A DNA stretch of 38,457 nt from a virus (IMGVR_UViG_3300048839_001360:1-38457); one strand, 5' to 3'; shown: positions 31,387 to 38,331, counted from the stretch's first letter. Notes: generated from the letters alone by a model not told the origin. Program-made: numbers and translations.

Positions 31387-32037
31387 CTAATGCTTGTTAG
31401 CGGTCGCTGTGGCGTTCATTGCAATCCTCAAAAGTTCGTCCCGAAATGCTGGCGGTGTCGCGTTGGCATCAATTGGGCTTAGAGTCGGTTTGTTTGCTGC
31501 CTTTCCGCGTTGGTCTTGGAATCCGATCTGGTGCGTTCCTTCAAGCCGCCGCCAATCTAACTCCGGCGGCTCGGCCTCGCCTCGGTAGTACAGCCAAGTG
31601 CGTTTCCTGGCCTTGTGTCCGTAGGCGCTTTGCCACACTTCGCAGACCCAGCCCGCGCCTGACGGCCCCCACCCGCGCTTCGGCGGCGGCTCCAGGTTGT
31701 AGATCGGCCACGCCATCGAAAACGCCGGGTGTTCCAGCACGCCGCCCCAGCAATTCACGGCGGCGAGCGCGGCAGCAAAACATCCGCCATCGTTCAGAGG
31801 GCGGTTGTGTTCACCGCCCCATCGAGCAAAGTTTGCAATGCCCAGCTTCCCGTAACGCTGGCATGGTGGGTGCGCAACCACCGGCCATGGTCCCGCATAT
31901 AAGCGCGCATCTCGGCTTTCAGGCCATGTGTCAACGTGCGGCAGCCCCGTGTAACAGCCATCGTGATGAACGTATAGCGCGGCGACCGCTAACAAGTTGT
32001 TGCAGCCGATGCCTGTCCCGCTGCGCGTTCCAGTCAC
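31387..32037 (-). CDS. Conserved phage protein with HPPC motif (nucleic acid modification-like)
   Basis: 216 aa from a GTG at 32037, with GGAG upstream and a GTGA overlap with the preceding frame. It reads AVAALYVHHDGCYTGLPHVD, PWPVVAHPPCQRYGKL (about residues 49-64), NDGGCFAAALAAVNCWGGVL, EHPAFSMAW and PPAFRDELLRIAM. This is a common uncharacterised phage protein. Its VVAHPPC motif and strand pattern recall a Rossmann-fold methyltransferase with a catalytic PPC-type loop, but no SAM-binding motif is obvious. It lies among modification-type genes near the Dcm gene. Function uncertain. Confidence 0.6.
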   Translation of the reverse strand: MTGTRSGTGIGCNNLLAVAALYVHHDGCYTGLPHVDTWPESRDARLYAGPWPVVAHPPCQRYGKLGIANFARWGGEHNRPLNDGGCFAAALAAVNCWGGVLEHPAFSMAWPIYNLEPPPKRGWGPSGAGWVCEVWQSAYGHKARKRTWLYYRGEAEPPELDWRRLEGTHQIGFQDQRGKAANKPTLSPIDANATPPAFRDELLRIAMNATATANKH

Positions 32038-32189
32038 GGCTGAACTCCGGCATTGTGCCTCTCGACCTCAATGCTGTCTCGACCGCACACCATGCACCTG
32101 GCAACATGTACGTCCTCAACCGTGCGCCACTCGACGGGTGTTCCAATAGCGTTTCCAGTAGGCGGCCAGCCCTGGCAGGTCGTCGGCAT
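32034..32189 (-). CDS. Possible small CxxC protein overlapping its neighbours
   Basis: 51 aa if started at the ATG at 32189. The C-terminal half (VEWRTVEDVHVARCMVCGRD, SIEVERHNAGVQP) looks protein-like and its stop overlaps the next start as GTGA. However it overlaps the 32116-32373 gene and its start lacks a Shine-Dalgarno. It may instead be the continuation of that gene after a frameshift. Confidence 0.35.
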   Translation of the reverse strand: MPTTCQGWPPTGNAIGTPVEWRTVEDVHVARCMVCGRDSIEVERHNAGVQP

Positions 32190-32373
32190 CCGGCAGGGGC
32201 TTTGGCACCCGCAGGTAATGGATCCGGGCGATGGCGATCTGATAGAGCAGGTTGGCCTCCAGCTGGTAGGGGTTCGGCCCGTCCACGCCGGAGACCACCC
32301 AGATCCGGTCCGCCAGGTGCATCCGCCCTCGCAGGTAGTGGCGCCAGATATCCGCTTCGGTGGCCGGCTCCAT
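32116..32373 (-). CDS. Conserved phage protein (YWKRYWNT family)
   Basis: 85 aa from the ATG at 32373 with GGAG nine bases upstream; a GTG eight codons earlier is an alternative. It contains EPATEADIWRHYLRGRMHLA, LYQIAIARIHYLRVPKPLPD and GLAAYWKRYWNT. Proteins of this type usually continue with a GKGT-containing tail; here they end RRVAHG, so the C-terminus may be truncated or shifted into the overlapping frame at 32034-32189. Function unknown. Confidence 0.6.
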   Translation of the reverse strand: MEPATEADIWRHYLRGRMHLADRIWVVSGVDGPNPYQLEANLLYQIAIARIHYLRVPKPLPDADDLPGLAAYWKRYWNTRRVAHG

Positions 32374-32484
32374 CTGAAAAATCTCCGTAGTATGCACATT
32401 TGAATCTGCTCCAGTTCACGGCTTCTCGCTTTTGGATGCTGGCGGGCCGAGATTCCCTCACCCCGGCCCCCACCATCACCTCGC

Positions 32485-32682
32485 CTACAGGACAACCGAC
32501 ACCCATCGAACAAACGTATCCACCTTACAGGTGTATTCCTGGCCGACCAGCCCCGGGCCCCGGCCATTCTTTTCCAGGATCTTGTAGGTCACCACGTTGT
32601 TAGAAACGCGCAGCACGTTTCGCCTGTCGCCGCGCTTGTTCTTGTAAGTTCTGCCCGCCTGTAACTGGCTGTGCTTGATCAT
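32485..32682 (-). CDS. Small phage protein with a basic beta-like core
   Basis: 65 aa from an ATG at 32682 after AAGGACAAGGACG. It reads IKHSQLQAGRTYKNKRGDRR, NVLRVSNNVVTYKILEKNG and CKVDTFVRWVSVVL. The layout (LQAGRTYKNKRGDRRNVL, strand, aromatic end) is common in small uncharacterised phage proteins. It overlaps the previous gene by 83 bp, which is unusual, so the earlier gene's C-terminus is suspect. Role unknown. Confidence 0.55.
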   Translation of the reverse strand: MIKHSQLQAGRTYKNKRGDRRNVLRVSNNVVTYKILEKNGRGPGLVGQEYTCKVDTFVRWVSVVL

Positions 32683-32791
32683 CGTCCTTGTCCTTTCTGG
32701 TAATAATCTGGGCTTCGTTGTCAACATACACCAAGGCATTGCCACTTCGCCCATAGTGGATTTTTACTGTGTGCCCGTTAATCGTTTCCAT
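32600..32791 (-). CDS. Small hydrophilic phage protein
   Basis: 63 aa from an ATG at 32791 with GGGAGGTGCC directly upstream. It reads ETINGHTVKIHYGRSGNALV, YVDNEAQIITRKDKDDDQ, then TGGQNLQEQARRQAKRAARF. The first 40 residues are convincing. The last part runs through the start of the next gene in another frame (83-bp overlap). A one-base indel near 32690 would end the protein at an ATGA junction. The true C-terminus is uncertain. Confidence 0.55.
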   Translation of the reverse strand: METINGHTVKIHYGRSGNALVYVDNEAQIITRKDKDDDQAQPVTGGQNLQEQARRQAKRAARF

Positions 32792-32840
32792 GGCACCTCC
32801 CATTCTTTGTTCGGCAAAAGCGCCCTGATAAACGCCGCGG

Positions 32841-33851
32841 CTACTTGCGGAACGATGCATTGCCGGCACCACGCAGTAAGCCCACTCTGCCGGGTAGCCC
32901 ATGAGCCAAAGGGAAAAGAGAGGGTTCAATTTCAAGCCGCTGTTGGGCATCGCTACCTGTGGTGTCGTCCACCCTGCCAGGCACCCGCCGCCATTTGCCA
33001 TCGGCGCAGGGGATGAGGACGGAATCACGCCAGAAATTGCCTTGACTTGCGCCCTCAGCCTGCACCCACTCGTTTGGCCCTCGTTCACATATTTCATGTA
33101 GTCCGTCAGGCTTCCCGCCCTGCCGCCATCCTCTACGCTCGGCGTTTGCCACCCCGCCATCTGGGCCGCCGCTTGCAGATCCCCGCCGCCCGATGCCGTC
33201 CTGCCCAACTCCTGCTTTCTCTCCGACGATTCCGCCCCGCCGGTTATTGTTCGCGGCGTCGGCCATCCCGCCATCTGGGCCTGCATCGTCAAGTGTGGGT
33301 TCCCCGACGAATCCCTTGCATTCGGGCCACCGTGGTCTGAGTCCGTCGCGTTTGGAGTCCGCCACCCAGAACAATCTTGACCGGATGTGCGGCGCCCCGA
33401 CGCTCGCAGCGCACAGATCGGCGGCCCCGACGGCATATCCCATCGCCTCCAGGTCAAGGCGTACTCCGGCGAGCCATTCGCGTCCAAGGCTTGACGCAAC
33501 CTGCTCTCCAAAAACCGCTGGAGGTCGGCACTCGCAGATGAGCCGGGCGAACTCCGGCCACAGATGCCTCTCGTCCTCAGCGCCTTTTCCAGCCCCGGCC
33601 ACCGAAAGGGGTTGACATGGGCATGATCCGGTCCAAACGGGCCTATCTGCTCCCCAACCTGCAAGCGTGAGCGCATGGGGCCAGCCGCCAATACCTGCGA
33701 AAAAGTGGCATTGCGTGTATCCGTCGAGGTCGCTCGGTCTGACATCGGATATGCTCCTGTCGTCCACGTCGCCGGGCGGCAAGAGCCCGGCTTGAATCAG
33801 GCCCCTCAACCACTTGGCGGCGAACGGCTCGTTGTCGTTGTAGTAGTTCAT
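32841..33851 (-). CDS. C5-cytosine DNA methyltransferase (frameshifted in the last motif)
   Basis: 336 aa as read. Motif I HFFAGIGG (about residues 49-56), motif IV GSCPCQPLS with catalytic Cys79, motif VI FGEQV (114-118) and motif VIII HIRSRLFWVAD (155-165) identify a Dcm-type enzyme that methylates cytosine at C5. It protects phage DNA from restriction or marks it. A variable region at about 165-300 holds the target recognition. The C-terminus reads GLLRGAGNASFRK and stops. A +1 reading at this point gives GNAIVPQVAAAFIRALLP, the expected motif X. A single missing base near 32863-32866 explains this. The enzyme may be inactive, or the base may be a sequence error. Confidence 0.85.
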   Translation of the reverse strand: MNYYNDNEPFAAKWLRGLIQAGLLPPGDVDDRSISDVRPSDLDGYTQCHFFAGIGGWPHALTLAGWGADRPVWTGSCPCQPLSVAGAGKGAEDERHLWPEFARLICECRPPAVFGEQVASSLGREWLAGVRLDLEAMGYAVGAADLCAASVGAPHIRSRLFWVADSKRDGLRPRWPECKGFVGEPTLDDAGPDGGMADAANNNRRGGIVGEKAGVGQDGIGRRGSASGGPDGGVANAERRGWRQGGKPDGLHEICERGPNEWVQAEGASQGNFWRDSVLIPCADGKWRRVPGRVDDTTGSDAQQRLEIEPSLFPLAHGLPGRVGLLRGAGNASFRK

Positions 33852-33903
33852 GCCCTATCCGCCCTCATCCCTTTTTCTTTCCCTTCTACTCAGGTTTCAG
33901 CCC

Positions 33904-34329
33904 TCATCCCTCAGCCCTTTTCTCCTTTACGGCCTTGAGGGCGGCAGACGCGAGGCTGTCTGCTTTTTCTCGAAGCGTCCTTGACCTGATACATTCAGGA
34001 CAATTTTGCCCGCCAGTCCTCTGTGGGTCCCAATGACCACTATGAGACTGAAACGATGCTTCGCGCATAATTTCATAGGCTTCTGCCAGTTCCCGCAGCC
34101 TGGCTTCTGCTTTAATGGCGCGGTCCTTCCACTCGAATCGCGTTGCGTTTGCAAGCGGGTCTTCGGTGATAACCGGATCATTCTCGTTCACTCCGAGATT
34201 TAGCGCCAGCGCGGCCTCAAGTTCACGAATGCGATCAGCCGCTTCGACATAAATCGCATGACGTTGCAAAATGTCCACCGGGTTTCTACCCCACACATCG
34301 GGCGGCATCCTCAGAATACCATCAAGCAT
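33904..34329 (-). CDS. Unknown phage protein with CxxC motif
   Basis: 141 aa from an ATG at 34329 after GGGGAAAAGCC, overlapping the upstream stop by 8 bp. It contains a helical region (IYVEAADRIRELEAALAL), a charged middle (KDRAIKAEARLRELAEAYEI), a CPEC pair (GGQNCPECIRSRTLREKADS) and ends ALKAVKEKRAEG. The CPEC pair could bind zinc if dimeric. It is next to another coiled-coil protein and precedes the methyltransferase. Function unknown. Confidence 0.5.
   Translation of the reverse strand: MLDGILRMPPDVWGRNPVDILQRHAIYVEAADRIRELEAALALNLGVNENDPVITEDPLANATRFEWKDRAIKAEARLRELAEAYEIMREASFQSHSGHWDPQRTGGQNCPECIRSRTLREKADSLASAALKAVKEKRAEG
33921..33940 (-). repeat. Junction cassette (KAAKE type), copy 4
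   Basis: Coding strand CTCAAGGCCGTAAAGGAGA, encoding ALKAVKE near the C-terminus of the 33904-34329 product. It differs from copy 2 mainly by GCA to GTA. Confidence 0.45.
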
Positions 34330-34561
34330 GGCTTTTCCCCGTTTCAAGGTTTACGCGGAGTTGGAATTTTGGACAAACGGTATCCAAGAGTCGCAGTCCT
34401 CGTAGGCAAGCTTGTAAGTGTTCATTCTCGGCTTCAAGTTCTCGGATTCGAGCGTTGGCCCTTTTTATTCCCTCTTCAATCTCTTCGCACTTGGCCTCCC
34501 AATAATCGGGAGATAGACGAGCTTTTTCGTGTTCCTCTTTGAACCATCCGGTTGGTTTCAT
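34322..34561 (-). CDS. Small coiled-coil phage protein
   Basis: 79 aa from an ATG at 34561 after GCGAGGAGCC. It reads WFKEEHEKARLSPDYWEAKC, IEEGIKRANARIRELEAENE, HLQACLRGLRLLDTVC. Residues about 20-55 are predicted coiled coil. Small proteins like this are frequent in phage early regions. The function is not recognised. Confidence 0.5.
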   Translation of the reverse strand: MKPTGWFKEEHEKARLSPDYWEAKCEEIEEGIKRANARIRELEAENEHLQACLRGLRLLDTVCPKFQLRVNLETGKSHA

Positions 34562-34619
34562 GGCTCCTCGCTTTCCTCCACGCCACACCCGCACTCCCAA
34601 CCGCGAAGCCAGGCCCCAT

Positions 34620-35222
34620 TCACTTCACCCCTGTATGCCCAAACCCGCCGGCTCCCCGCTCAGTCCGGCTCAACTCGTCGGCCATCTCGAACAGAACGCG
34701 GACTACCGGAGAAATCACGCCCTGGGCGATCCGATCACCCTTGCGCACCAAAAACCGTTCGGGGCCTGAATTGTGAAGCAGGATTCCAACCTCCCCGCGG
34801 TAATCGCTGTCAATAGTGCCCAGAAAAGACTGGACACCGAGTTTGCTGATTCCGGATCTGGGCCGGATCTGCATCTCCAGCCAGTTCGGTATTTCGAAGG
34901 CCAGGCCGGTCCCGACCATCACGGTTTGACCGGGCCAGACCTCGGCATCGGCCGCCGCCCGCAGATCAAACCCCGCCGCCCCGGCCGTCATATATTTCGG
35001 AACCTCCACCCCGGATTCCGGGTTTACCCGCATCACTCGAACCGTCGTTGCCAATCCGCGCTCTCCTTTCACGCCGTCACACGCCAGCCGAACTATCGCC
35101 CTCCAAGTGCGGCGAATTTGGCCTTGGATCTCTGGGTCAATATGCTCCCACTCCTGCCGCAAGCCTCGGCGGTCGCTAAGGTCTTCAATAATATCCCTGA
35201 CGATCCTGACCTCTATCTTCAT
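34620..35222 (-). CDS. dut: dUTPase with N-terminal extension
   Basis: 200 aa, with AAGGTGG ahead of the ATG. Residues about 60-200 are a trimeric dUTPase carrying all five motifs: GAAGFDLRA (motif 1), PRSGISKLGV (2), GTIDSDYRGEVG (3), RKGDRIAQ (4) and RGAGGFGHTG (5). It converts dUTP to dUMP, lowering uracil incorporation. The first 60 residues (VRDIIEDLSDRRGLRQEWEH, IDPEIQGQIRRTWRAIV) form a helical segment not normally part of dUTPase but found as a stand-alone small phage protein, so this is a fusion. The catalytic role is certain by motif; the role of the extension is not. Confidence 0.9.
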   Translation of the reverse strand: MKIEVRIVRDIIEDLSDRRGLRQEWEHIDPEIQGQIRRTWRAIVRLACDGVKGERGLATTVRVMRVNPESGVEVPKYMTAGAAGFDLRAAADAEVWPGQTVMVGTGLAFEIPNWLEMQIRPRSGISKLGVQSFLGTIDSDYRGEVGILLHNSGPERFLVRKGDRIAQGVISPVVRVLFEMADELSRTERGAGGFGHTGVK

Positions 35223-35237
35223 TCCACCTTCGCCCCG

Positions 35238-35579
35238 TCACACGGCGCACTTGCCGTCGCTGCTGTTCGTGAAGCACCAAAAACACACCGTCCTGTTGAT
35301 CTGGTAGTCGTAAGCGTAGGGCTTGAACAATCGCCGGCAACAGCTGCATTGCCGCTCGTCCTCGCCCTCGATCACCCGCACCCAGTTGCTTCCCCCCACG
35401 CCGCCCGTCCGCTCTCTGCCGCGCCCCTTGCCCTTGTGAACAATTCCGTGGCGCTTGAGGATGTGATAAACCGAGCTGGGGTGCAGCCCGTAAGACAGGT
35501 AAATCTGGCGGAAAGAAACCCCGCTCAACCTTGCGCCAATCACCTCCATTTCCGTCCTGTCGTTGTACTTTTTCAGCAT
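35238..35579 (-). CDS. Helix-turn-helix protein with CxxC zinc site
   Basis: 113 aa from the ATG at 35579 with GAGGAAT eight bases upstream; a TTG five codons earlier overlaps the previous stop. It contains EMEVIGARLSGVSFRQIYLS, YGLHPSSVYHILKRHGI, a helix-turn-helix resembling transposase/recombinase or sigma-factor HTH, followed by a zinc-ribbon CSCCRRLF and TVCFWCFTN. It is probably a DNA-binding regulator of phage genes. The family is not certain; the HTH and two CxxC pairs are visible. Confidence 0.65.
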   Translation of the reverse strand: MLKKYNDRTEMEVIGARLSGVSFRQIYLSYGLHPSSVYHILKRHGIVHKGKGRGRERTGGVGGSNWVRVIEGEDERQCSCCRRLFKPYAYDYQINRTVCFWCFTNSSDGKCAV

Positions 35580-35590
35580 CGGTCGATTCC

Positions 35591-36016
35591 TCAACCCGCA
35601 GCAATGTCGCGGGAGTCGACTGCCTGAACCGCCATCCCTCCTTCCTTTGCACCCCCCGGCCGCCCCACCTTCTCGGCCAACCTCATCCCCGCCGCCTCGA
35701 ACCGATCCGCCGCCCGGCGCAAAAGCCGCACGACCCCGCCCTTGCGCCGCCCGCCCACCGGCCTCCCCACCAGCCTGGCCGCCAGGTCGCCGTCAACCAT
35801 ACCGCCCCGCATCTTCACGACCTTCTTGAGCGCCTGGTATTTGCGCCGCGCCTCGCCGCAATAAATCTGGCCATAGGGTTTGACGAACTTTCCCTGGGCC
35901 GCCTCCCCCTTCAACTTCCCCTCCTTGTCCCGGTAGCTGACATACTTGCCCGGGTTCCGTTTCGACCCGTCCCTGTAGACCGCCCGCCGAATAGCCTTGG
36001 CTTTCTTTCCGTTCAT
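35591..36016 (-). CDS. Conserved small phage protein (GxKxRRxYQ type)
   Basis: 141 aa from the ATG at 36016 (ATGA overlap, GGAGGAAAGCC ahead). It begins NGKKAKAIRRAVYRDGSKRN, PGKYVSYRDKEGKLKGE and contains EARRKYQALKKVVKMRGG, basic throughout, a form widespread in phages next to replication and early genes. The C-terminal half (GDLAARLVGRPVGGRRKGGV) is also basic. It might bind nucleic acid. Function unknown. Confidence 0.6.
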   Translation of the reverse strand: MNGKKAKAIRRAVYRDGSKRNPGKYVSYRDKEGKLKGEAAQGKFVKPYGQIYCGEARRKYQALKKVVKMRGGMVDGDLAARLVGRPVGGRRKGGVVRLLRRAADRFEAAGMRLAEKVGRPGGAKEGGMAVQAVDSRDIAAG

Positions 36017-36684
36017 GGCTTTCCTCCAACCGCTCCCCCGACCTCTCCACCGCAAAAAACAGGCCAGCCCCCGCGCACTGCATTCCTGCGCGCCACATCC
36101 GCCATCGCCATGGCGACGGCAGCGTCCAGGGTCAGCCGCCCGCCCCGCTTTACCCCCAGCGTGAACGACGCCCCCAGCCGCCAGGACTCATCGGCCACCC
36201 GCTTGAACTCGGCCGCCCCCAACAACCGCTTGGCCTCAAACCACGTCAGTTCCGGCGCCCGGTCGGAATGCTTTCTCCACGGACACGCCGTCCCGGCCAG
36301 CACCCTGATCGCCCTCGGGTCGGTAATGTCCTTGTCAAGCCGCCCCTTCAACGCCCGGCTGGCGTAACACCAGGCCACGAACATCGCCCTGTGCTGATCC
36401 CACTCATCGTCAACCGACCGGATCGCCACCCCCCGAACAAACTGCCCGAGCCCCACCGCCTCGCGCTCGGTCGCACTCGGACTCACCCTCACCGTACAAA
36501 CCGTCACGGCCATCTCACCGCCCAACGGCCCGGCCTCGGCCCCGTAAAAACAGAACATCTTGCGAATCCCCACCCCACCGGACTGCATCAGCACCATCGG
36601 TTGGGAACGCTTTTCAAAGAATCGCCGCTGGACCTGCTCCAAACCCTGGTCGGCCGCCGCACACCCGTCGCCATCTTCGCCCAT
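36013..36684 (-). CDS. Unknown phage protein
   Basis: 223 aa from the ATG at 36684, chosen for AAGGAGGGAGCGCG just upstream; the frame is open further upstream but lacks support. It reads FFEKRSQPMVLMQSGGVGI, KMFCFYGAEAGPLGGEMAVT, AIRSVDDEWDQHRAMFVAWC, ITDPRAIRVLAGTACPW and a C-terminal LTLDAAVAMAMADVARRNAV. No catalytic motif is recognised. It lies at the start of the accessory gene run after three tiny genes; function unknown. Confidence 0.55.
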   Translation of the reverse strand: MGEDGDGCAAADQGLEQVQRRFFEKRSQPMVLMQSGGVGIRKMFCFYGAEAGPLGGEMAVTVCTVRVSPSATEREAVGLGQFVRGVAIRSVDDEWDQHRAMFVAWCYASRALKGRLDKDITDPRAIRVLAGTACPWRKHSDRAPELTWFEAKRLLGAAEFKRVADESWRLGASFTLGVKRGGRLTLDAAVAMAMADVARRNAVRGGWPVFCGGEVGGAVGGKP

Positions 36685-36842
36685 CGCGCTCCCTCCTTGA
36701 ACCTGTTGAATCGAACCGGGACTCTGTAACTTCCCGCCACCGCCGACACCCCACCGCCACACCCCCACCGCCACACTCCTGCCGCCGACACAGCGCCAGC
36801 CAGCACCAGCGCCAGCACCACCCCCACCCCAACCACCGTCAT
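36588..36842 (-). CDS. Possible small membrane or secreted protein
   Basis: 84 aa starting with ATGA at the upstream stop. The N-terminus (TVVGVGVVLALVLAGAVSAA) is a convincing signal/anchor helix. The rest is low-complexity Gly/Arg/Val and overlaps the next gene by 97 bp in another frame, so the real protein may be shorter or only the hydrophobic part may be functional. No lipobox is seen. Low confidence. Confidence 0.4.
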   Translation of the reverse strand: MTVVGVGVVLALVLAGAVSAAGVWRWGCGGGVSAVAGSYRVPVRFNRFKEGARWAKMATGVRRPTRVWSRSSGDSLKSVPNRWC

Positions 36843-37030
36843 TTCCCGTCCCTCGCCTCAACCGCCGCCGTCCACGCATCCTTGGCCCACCCGTCGGCCT
36901 CGTCGGCAATCTCCCTGAGCCGATCAACCCTGTCCGCCTGACCCAACCTACCCAACACCCGCTCCGCGTGCCCCGCCAAATACCTGGCCTTGTCCGCAAA
37001 CGCCTGGTAATCCCTCGCCAACAGCTCCAT
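36839..37030 (-). CDS. Small helical phage protein
   Basis: 63 aa from an ATG at 37030, with AGGGTGG a few bases upstream. It reads LLARDYQAFADKARYLAGHA, ERVLGRLGQADRVDRLREIA and DEADGWAKDAWTAAVEARDG, almost wholly amphipathic helix. Stop overlaps the next start as ATGA. Function not recognised. Confidence 0.5.
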   Translation of the reverse strand: MELLARDYQAFADKARYLAGHAERVLGRLGQADRVDRLREIADEADGWAKDAWTAAVEARDGK

Positions 37031-37052
37031 CTGCCACCCTGGTCATCATCGC

Positions 37053-37220
37053 TCACCCTCCCACTGTCCTGTCGCAATGCCTCGCTGCCGCAATGCCGCG
37101 CTGCCGCCGCTCCCTCTCACAGTCCCGCCCCTCGACGTACCCGTACACGAAACACAGAACACAAAGCGCGTACACACCTCCCGCGATGCAAAAGATCCGA
37201 AACCAACTCATGTCTTCCAT
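37053..37220 (-). CDS. 55-residue membrane protein
   Basis: ATG at 37220 after GGGAGGGCGAC, good spacing. The product starts EDMSWFRIFCIAGGVYALCV, continues LCFVYGYVEGRD and ends with a basic CERERRQRGIAAARHCDRT region. One transmembrane helix is followed by an arginine-rich cytoplasmic tail. It is the first good gene downstream of the promoter at 37789-37817. Supported by Shine-Dalgarno, composition and consistent frame; function unknown. Confidence 0.55.
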   Translation of the reverse strand: MEDMSWFRIFCIAGGVYALCVLCFVYGYVEGRDCERERRQRGIAAARHCDRTVGG

Positions 37221-37260
37221 GTCGCCCTCCCGCCGCCTTCAACGCCCGCCCTCACCCCAA

Positions 37261-37315
37261 CCCAACCAGCCAACCCCGCCAGCCCGCCAGCCAACCCGCC
37301 AGCCAACCCGCCCGT
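37261..37315. repeat. CCAGCCAACCCG tandem array
   Basis: Roughly 12-bp units (CCAGCCAACCCG with variants) repeated about four times. Confidence 0.6.
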
Positions 37316-37366
37316 CTACATGAGAAGGGATTGCCCTTGAAAAGCTCCGCCCCCGACCTGAACACA

Positions 37367-37436
37367 GGCCCCGCCAGGAAGGCCCCGCCAGGAAGGCCCC
37401 GCCAGGAGGGCCCCGCCAGGAAGGCCCCGCCAGGAA
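37367..37436. repeat. Five 14-bp tandem repeats
   Basis: GGCCCCGCCAGGAA repeated five times with one A-to-G change in the third copy. Confidence 0.9.
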
Positions 37437-37505
37437 CCTCGCTCAAAAAACCCCTTTTTATTCACAGGAGAAGAAGAGACTCCCACACACGCCAATAGAT
37501 ATGTA

Positions 37506-37589
37506 TTGTGAATATTGTGAATGTTATGGGTGTTATGGGTGTTATGGGTGTTATGGGTGTTGTGGATGTTATGGATGTTGTTGTGATAA
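37506..37589. repeat. 9-bp tandem array
   Basis: TGTTATGGG-type units repeated, with TGTGAATAT/TGTGAATGT at one edge and TGTGGATGT variants at the other. Confidence 0.85.
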
Positions 37590-37788
37590 GAAGGACAATC
37601 AGACGGGGAATAGGGTTGAAGAAAGGGCAAGGATTGAAACAAAAGTTGAAGCAGTGACAAGCAGGAACGGTGAAACAAGCCGGAGCAGTAGCACAAAAAA
37701 GACTGATCCAAAGGCAAAAACATGGCCAACCCTTTCGTTCAAACCCTGTTTCGAAACGCTGCATGAACTTTAGGCATTTGGTTCCTGT

Positions 37789-37817
37789 TTACTATCGGCT
37801 CCGTTCGGGATTGTCAA
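37789..37817 (-). promoter_or_regulatory. Putative sigma70 promoter for the leftward genes
   Basis: Minus strand: TTGACA (37817-37812), 17-bp spacer, TAGTAA (37794-37789); GATAGT at 15-bp spacing is an alternative -10. The -35 is perfect and the -10 weak. It would read leftward into the accessory genes, through the tandem arrays. Confidence 0.5.
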
Positions 37818-38035
37818 GAGCGAAATGAGTCACGCGGGGAGGGGGGAAACTTTACAAAAAATTTTATGGACACTACCCGTAGCGCAGCAGGCCGCCCCCG
37901 GTCGCCATGAATGAGACGGGGGGGCAACCCCTTGATTTTGTTCGGGTTTTTGTGTCTCATAGTGTCCATCGGTTGATATTGCTCGTTTTGTTGCCTGATA
38001 CACTCCAAAAGCCCTATGGTTATTGGCTTTGCCAC
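37814..38035 (-). CDS. Weak GTG-initiated ORF, possibly not real
   Basis: 73 aa from a GTG; begins AKPITIGLLECIRQQNEQYQ then HKNPNKIKGLPPRLIHGDRG. The first half looks protein-like, the C-terminal third reads through promoter sequence. No clear Shine-Dalgarno. May be a decayed gene. Confidence 0.25.
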   Translation of the reverse strand: MAKPITIGLLECIRQQNEQYQPMDTMRHKNPNKIKGLPPRLIHGDRGRPAALRVVSIKFFVKFPPSPRDSFRS

Positions 38036-38067
38036 GTTTTTTCGGCCGTCAATCCTTTGATGGTAAG

Positions 38068-38086
38068 GTTTTATGGCCTATAAAAC
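38068..38086. promoter_or_regulatory. Inverted repeat, possible operator
   Basis: GTTTTAT-GGCCT-ATAAAAC, a perfect 7-bp AT-rich palindrome with a 5-nt centre. Confidence 0.4.
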
Positions 38087-38130
38087 ATTATGAGGCCGGG
38101 TTATTATATCCGTGTGACAGTAGAAGAACG

Positions 38131-38202
38131 GTAGAACGTACGAATAGAAGTACAGTAGAACGTACGAATAGAAGTACAGTAGAACGTCCGAATGGTAGAA
38201 GG
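38131..38202. repeat. 24-bp direct tandem repeats (iteron-like)
   Basis: Two exact 24-bp copies (38131-38154, 38155-38178), each containing GTAGAACGTACG, and a degenerate third (38179-38202). No spacers, so not CRISPR. They resemble iterons in size. Confidence 0.8.
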
Positions 38203-38331
38203 CCAGAAGGCATTCACGCGATGGCATCACTTGATAATGATTCTCAATTAGCTTCACCTCTTGCCCGTCTCTTTTAATCGGCTCTATCCTCTTTCCATCC
38301 CTATTCCCAAACATGCTCTAAAACGCTCCCA

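Noticed and set aside
32374-32567. ORFs starting at 32506 and 32567 upstream of the YWKRYWNT gene
   Set aside because: No conserved sequence; the downstream halves are out-of-frame shadows of the real gene.
36013-37077. Upstream extension of the 223-aa gene to 37077
   Set aside because: The added 131 residues are Trp/Arg/Gly-rich and overlap two small genes; a strong Shine-Dalgarno sits at the internal start 36684.
37501-37773. Plus-strand ORF with CYGCYG repeats
   Set aside because: The open frame is generated by the 9-bp tandem array; no Shine-Dalgarno or conserved sequence. The opposite-strand HNTHNTHN ORFs are the same artefact.
38023-38314. ORFs on both strands over the 24-bp repeats
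   Set aside because: Repeat-driven peptides (TVERTNRS on plus, YSYVLLYF on minus) that owe their openness to the 24-bp unit being a multiple of three.
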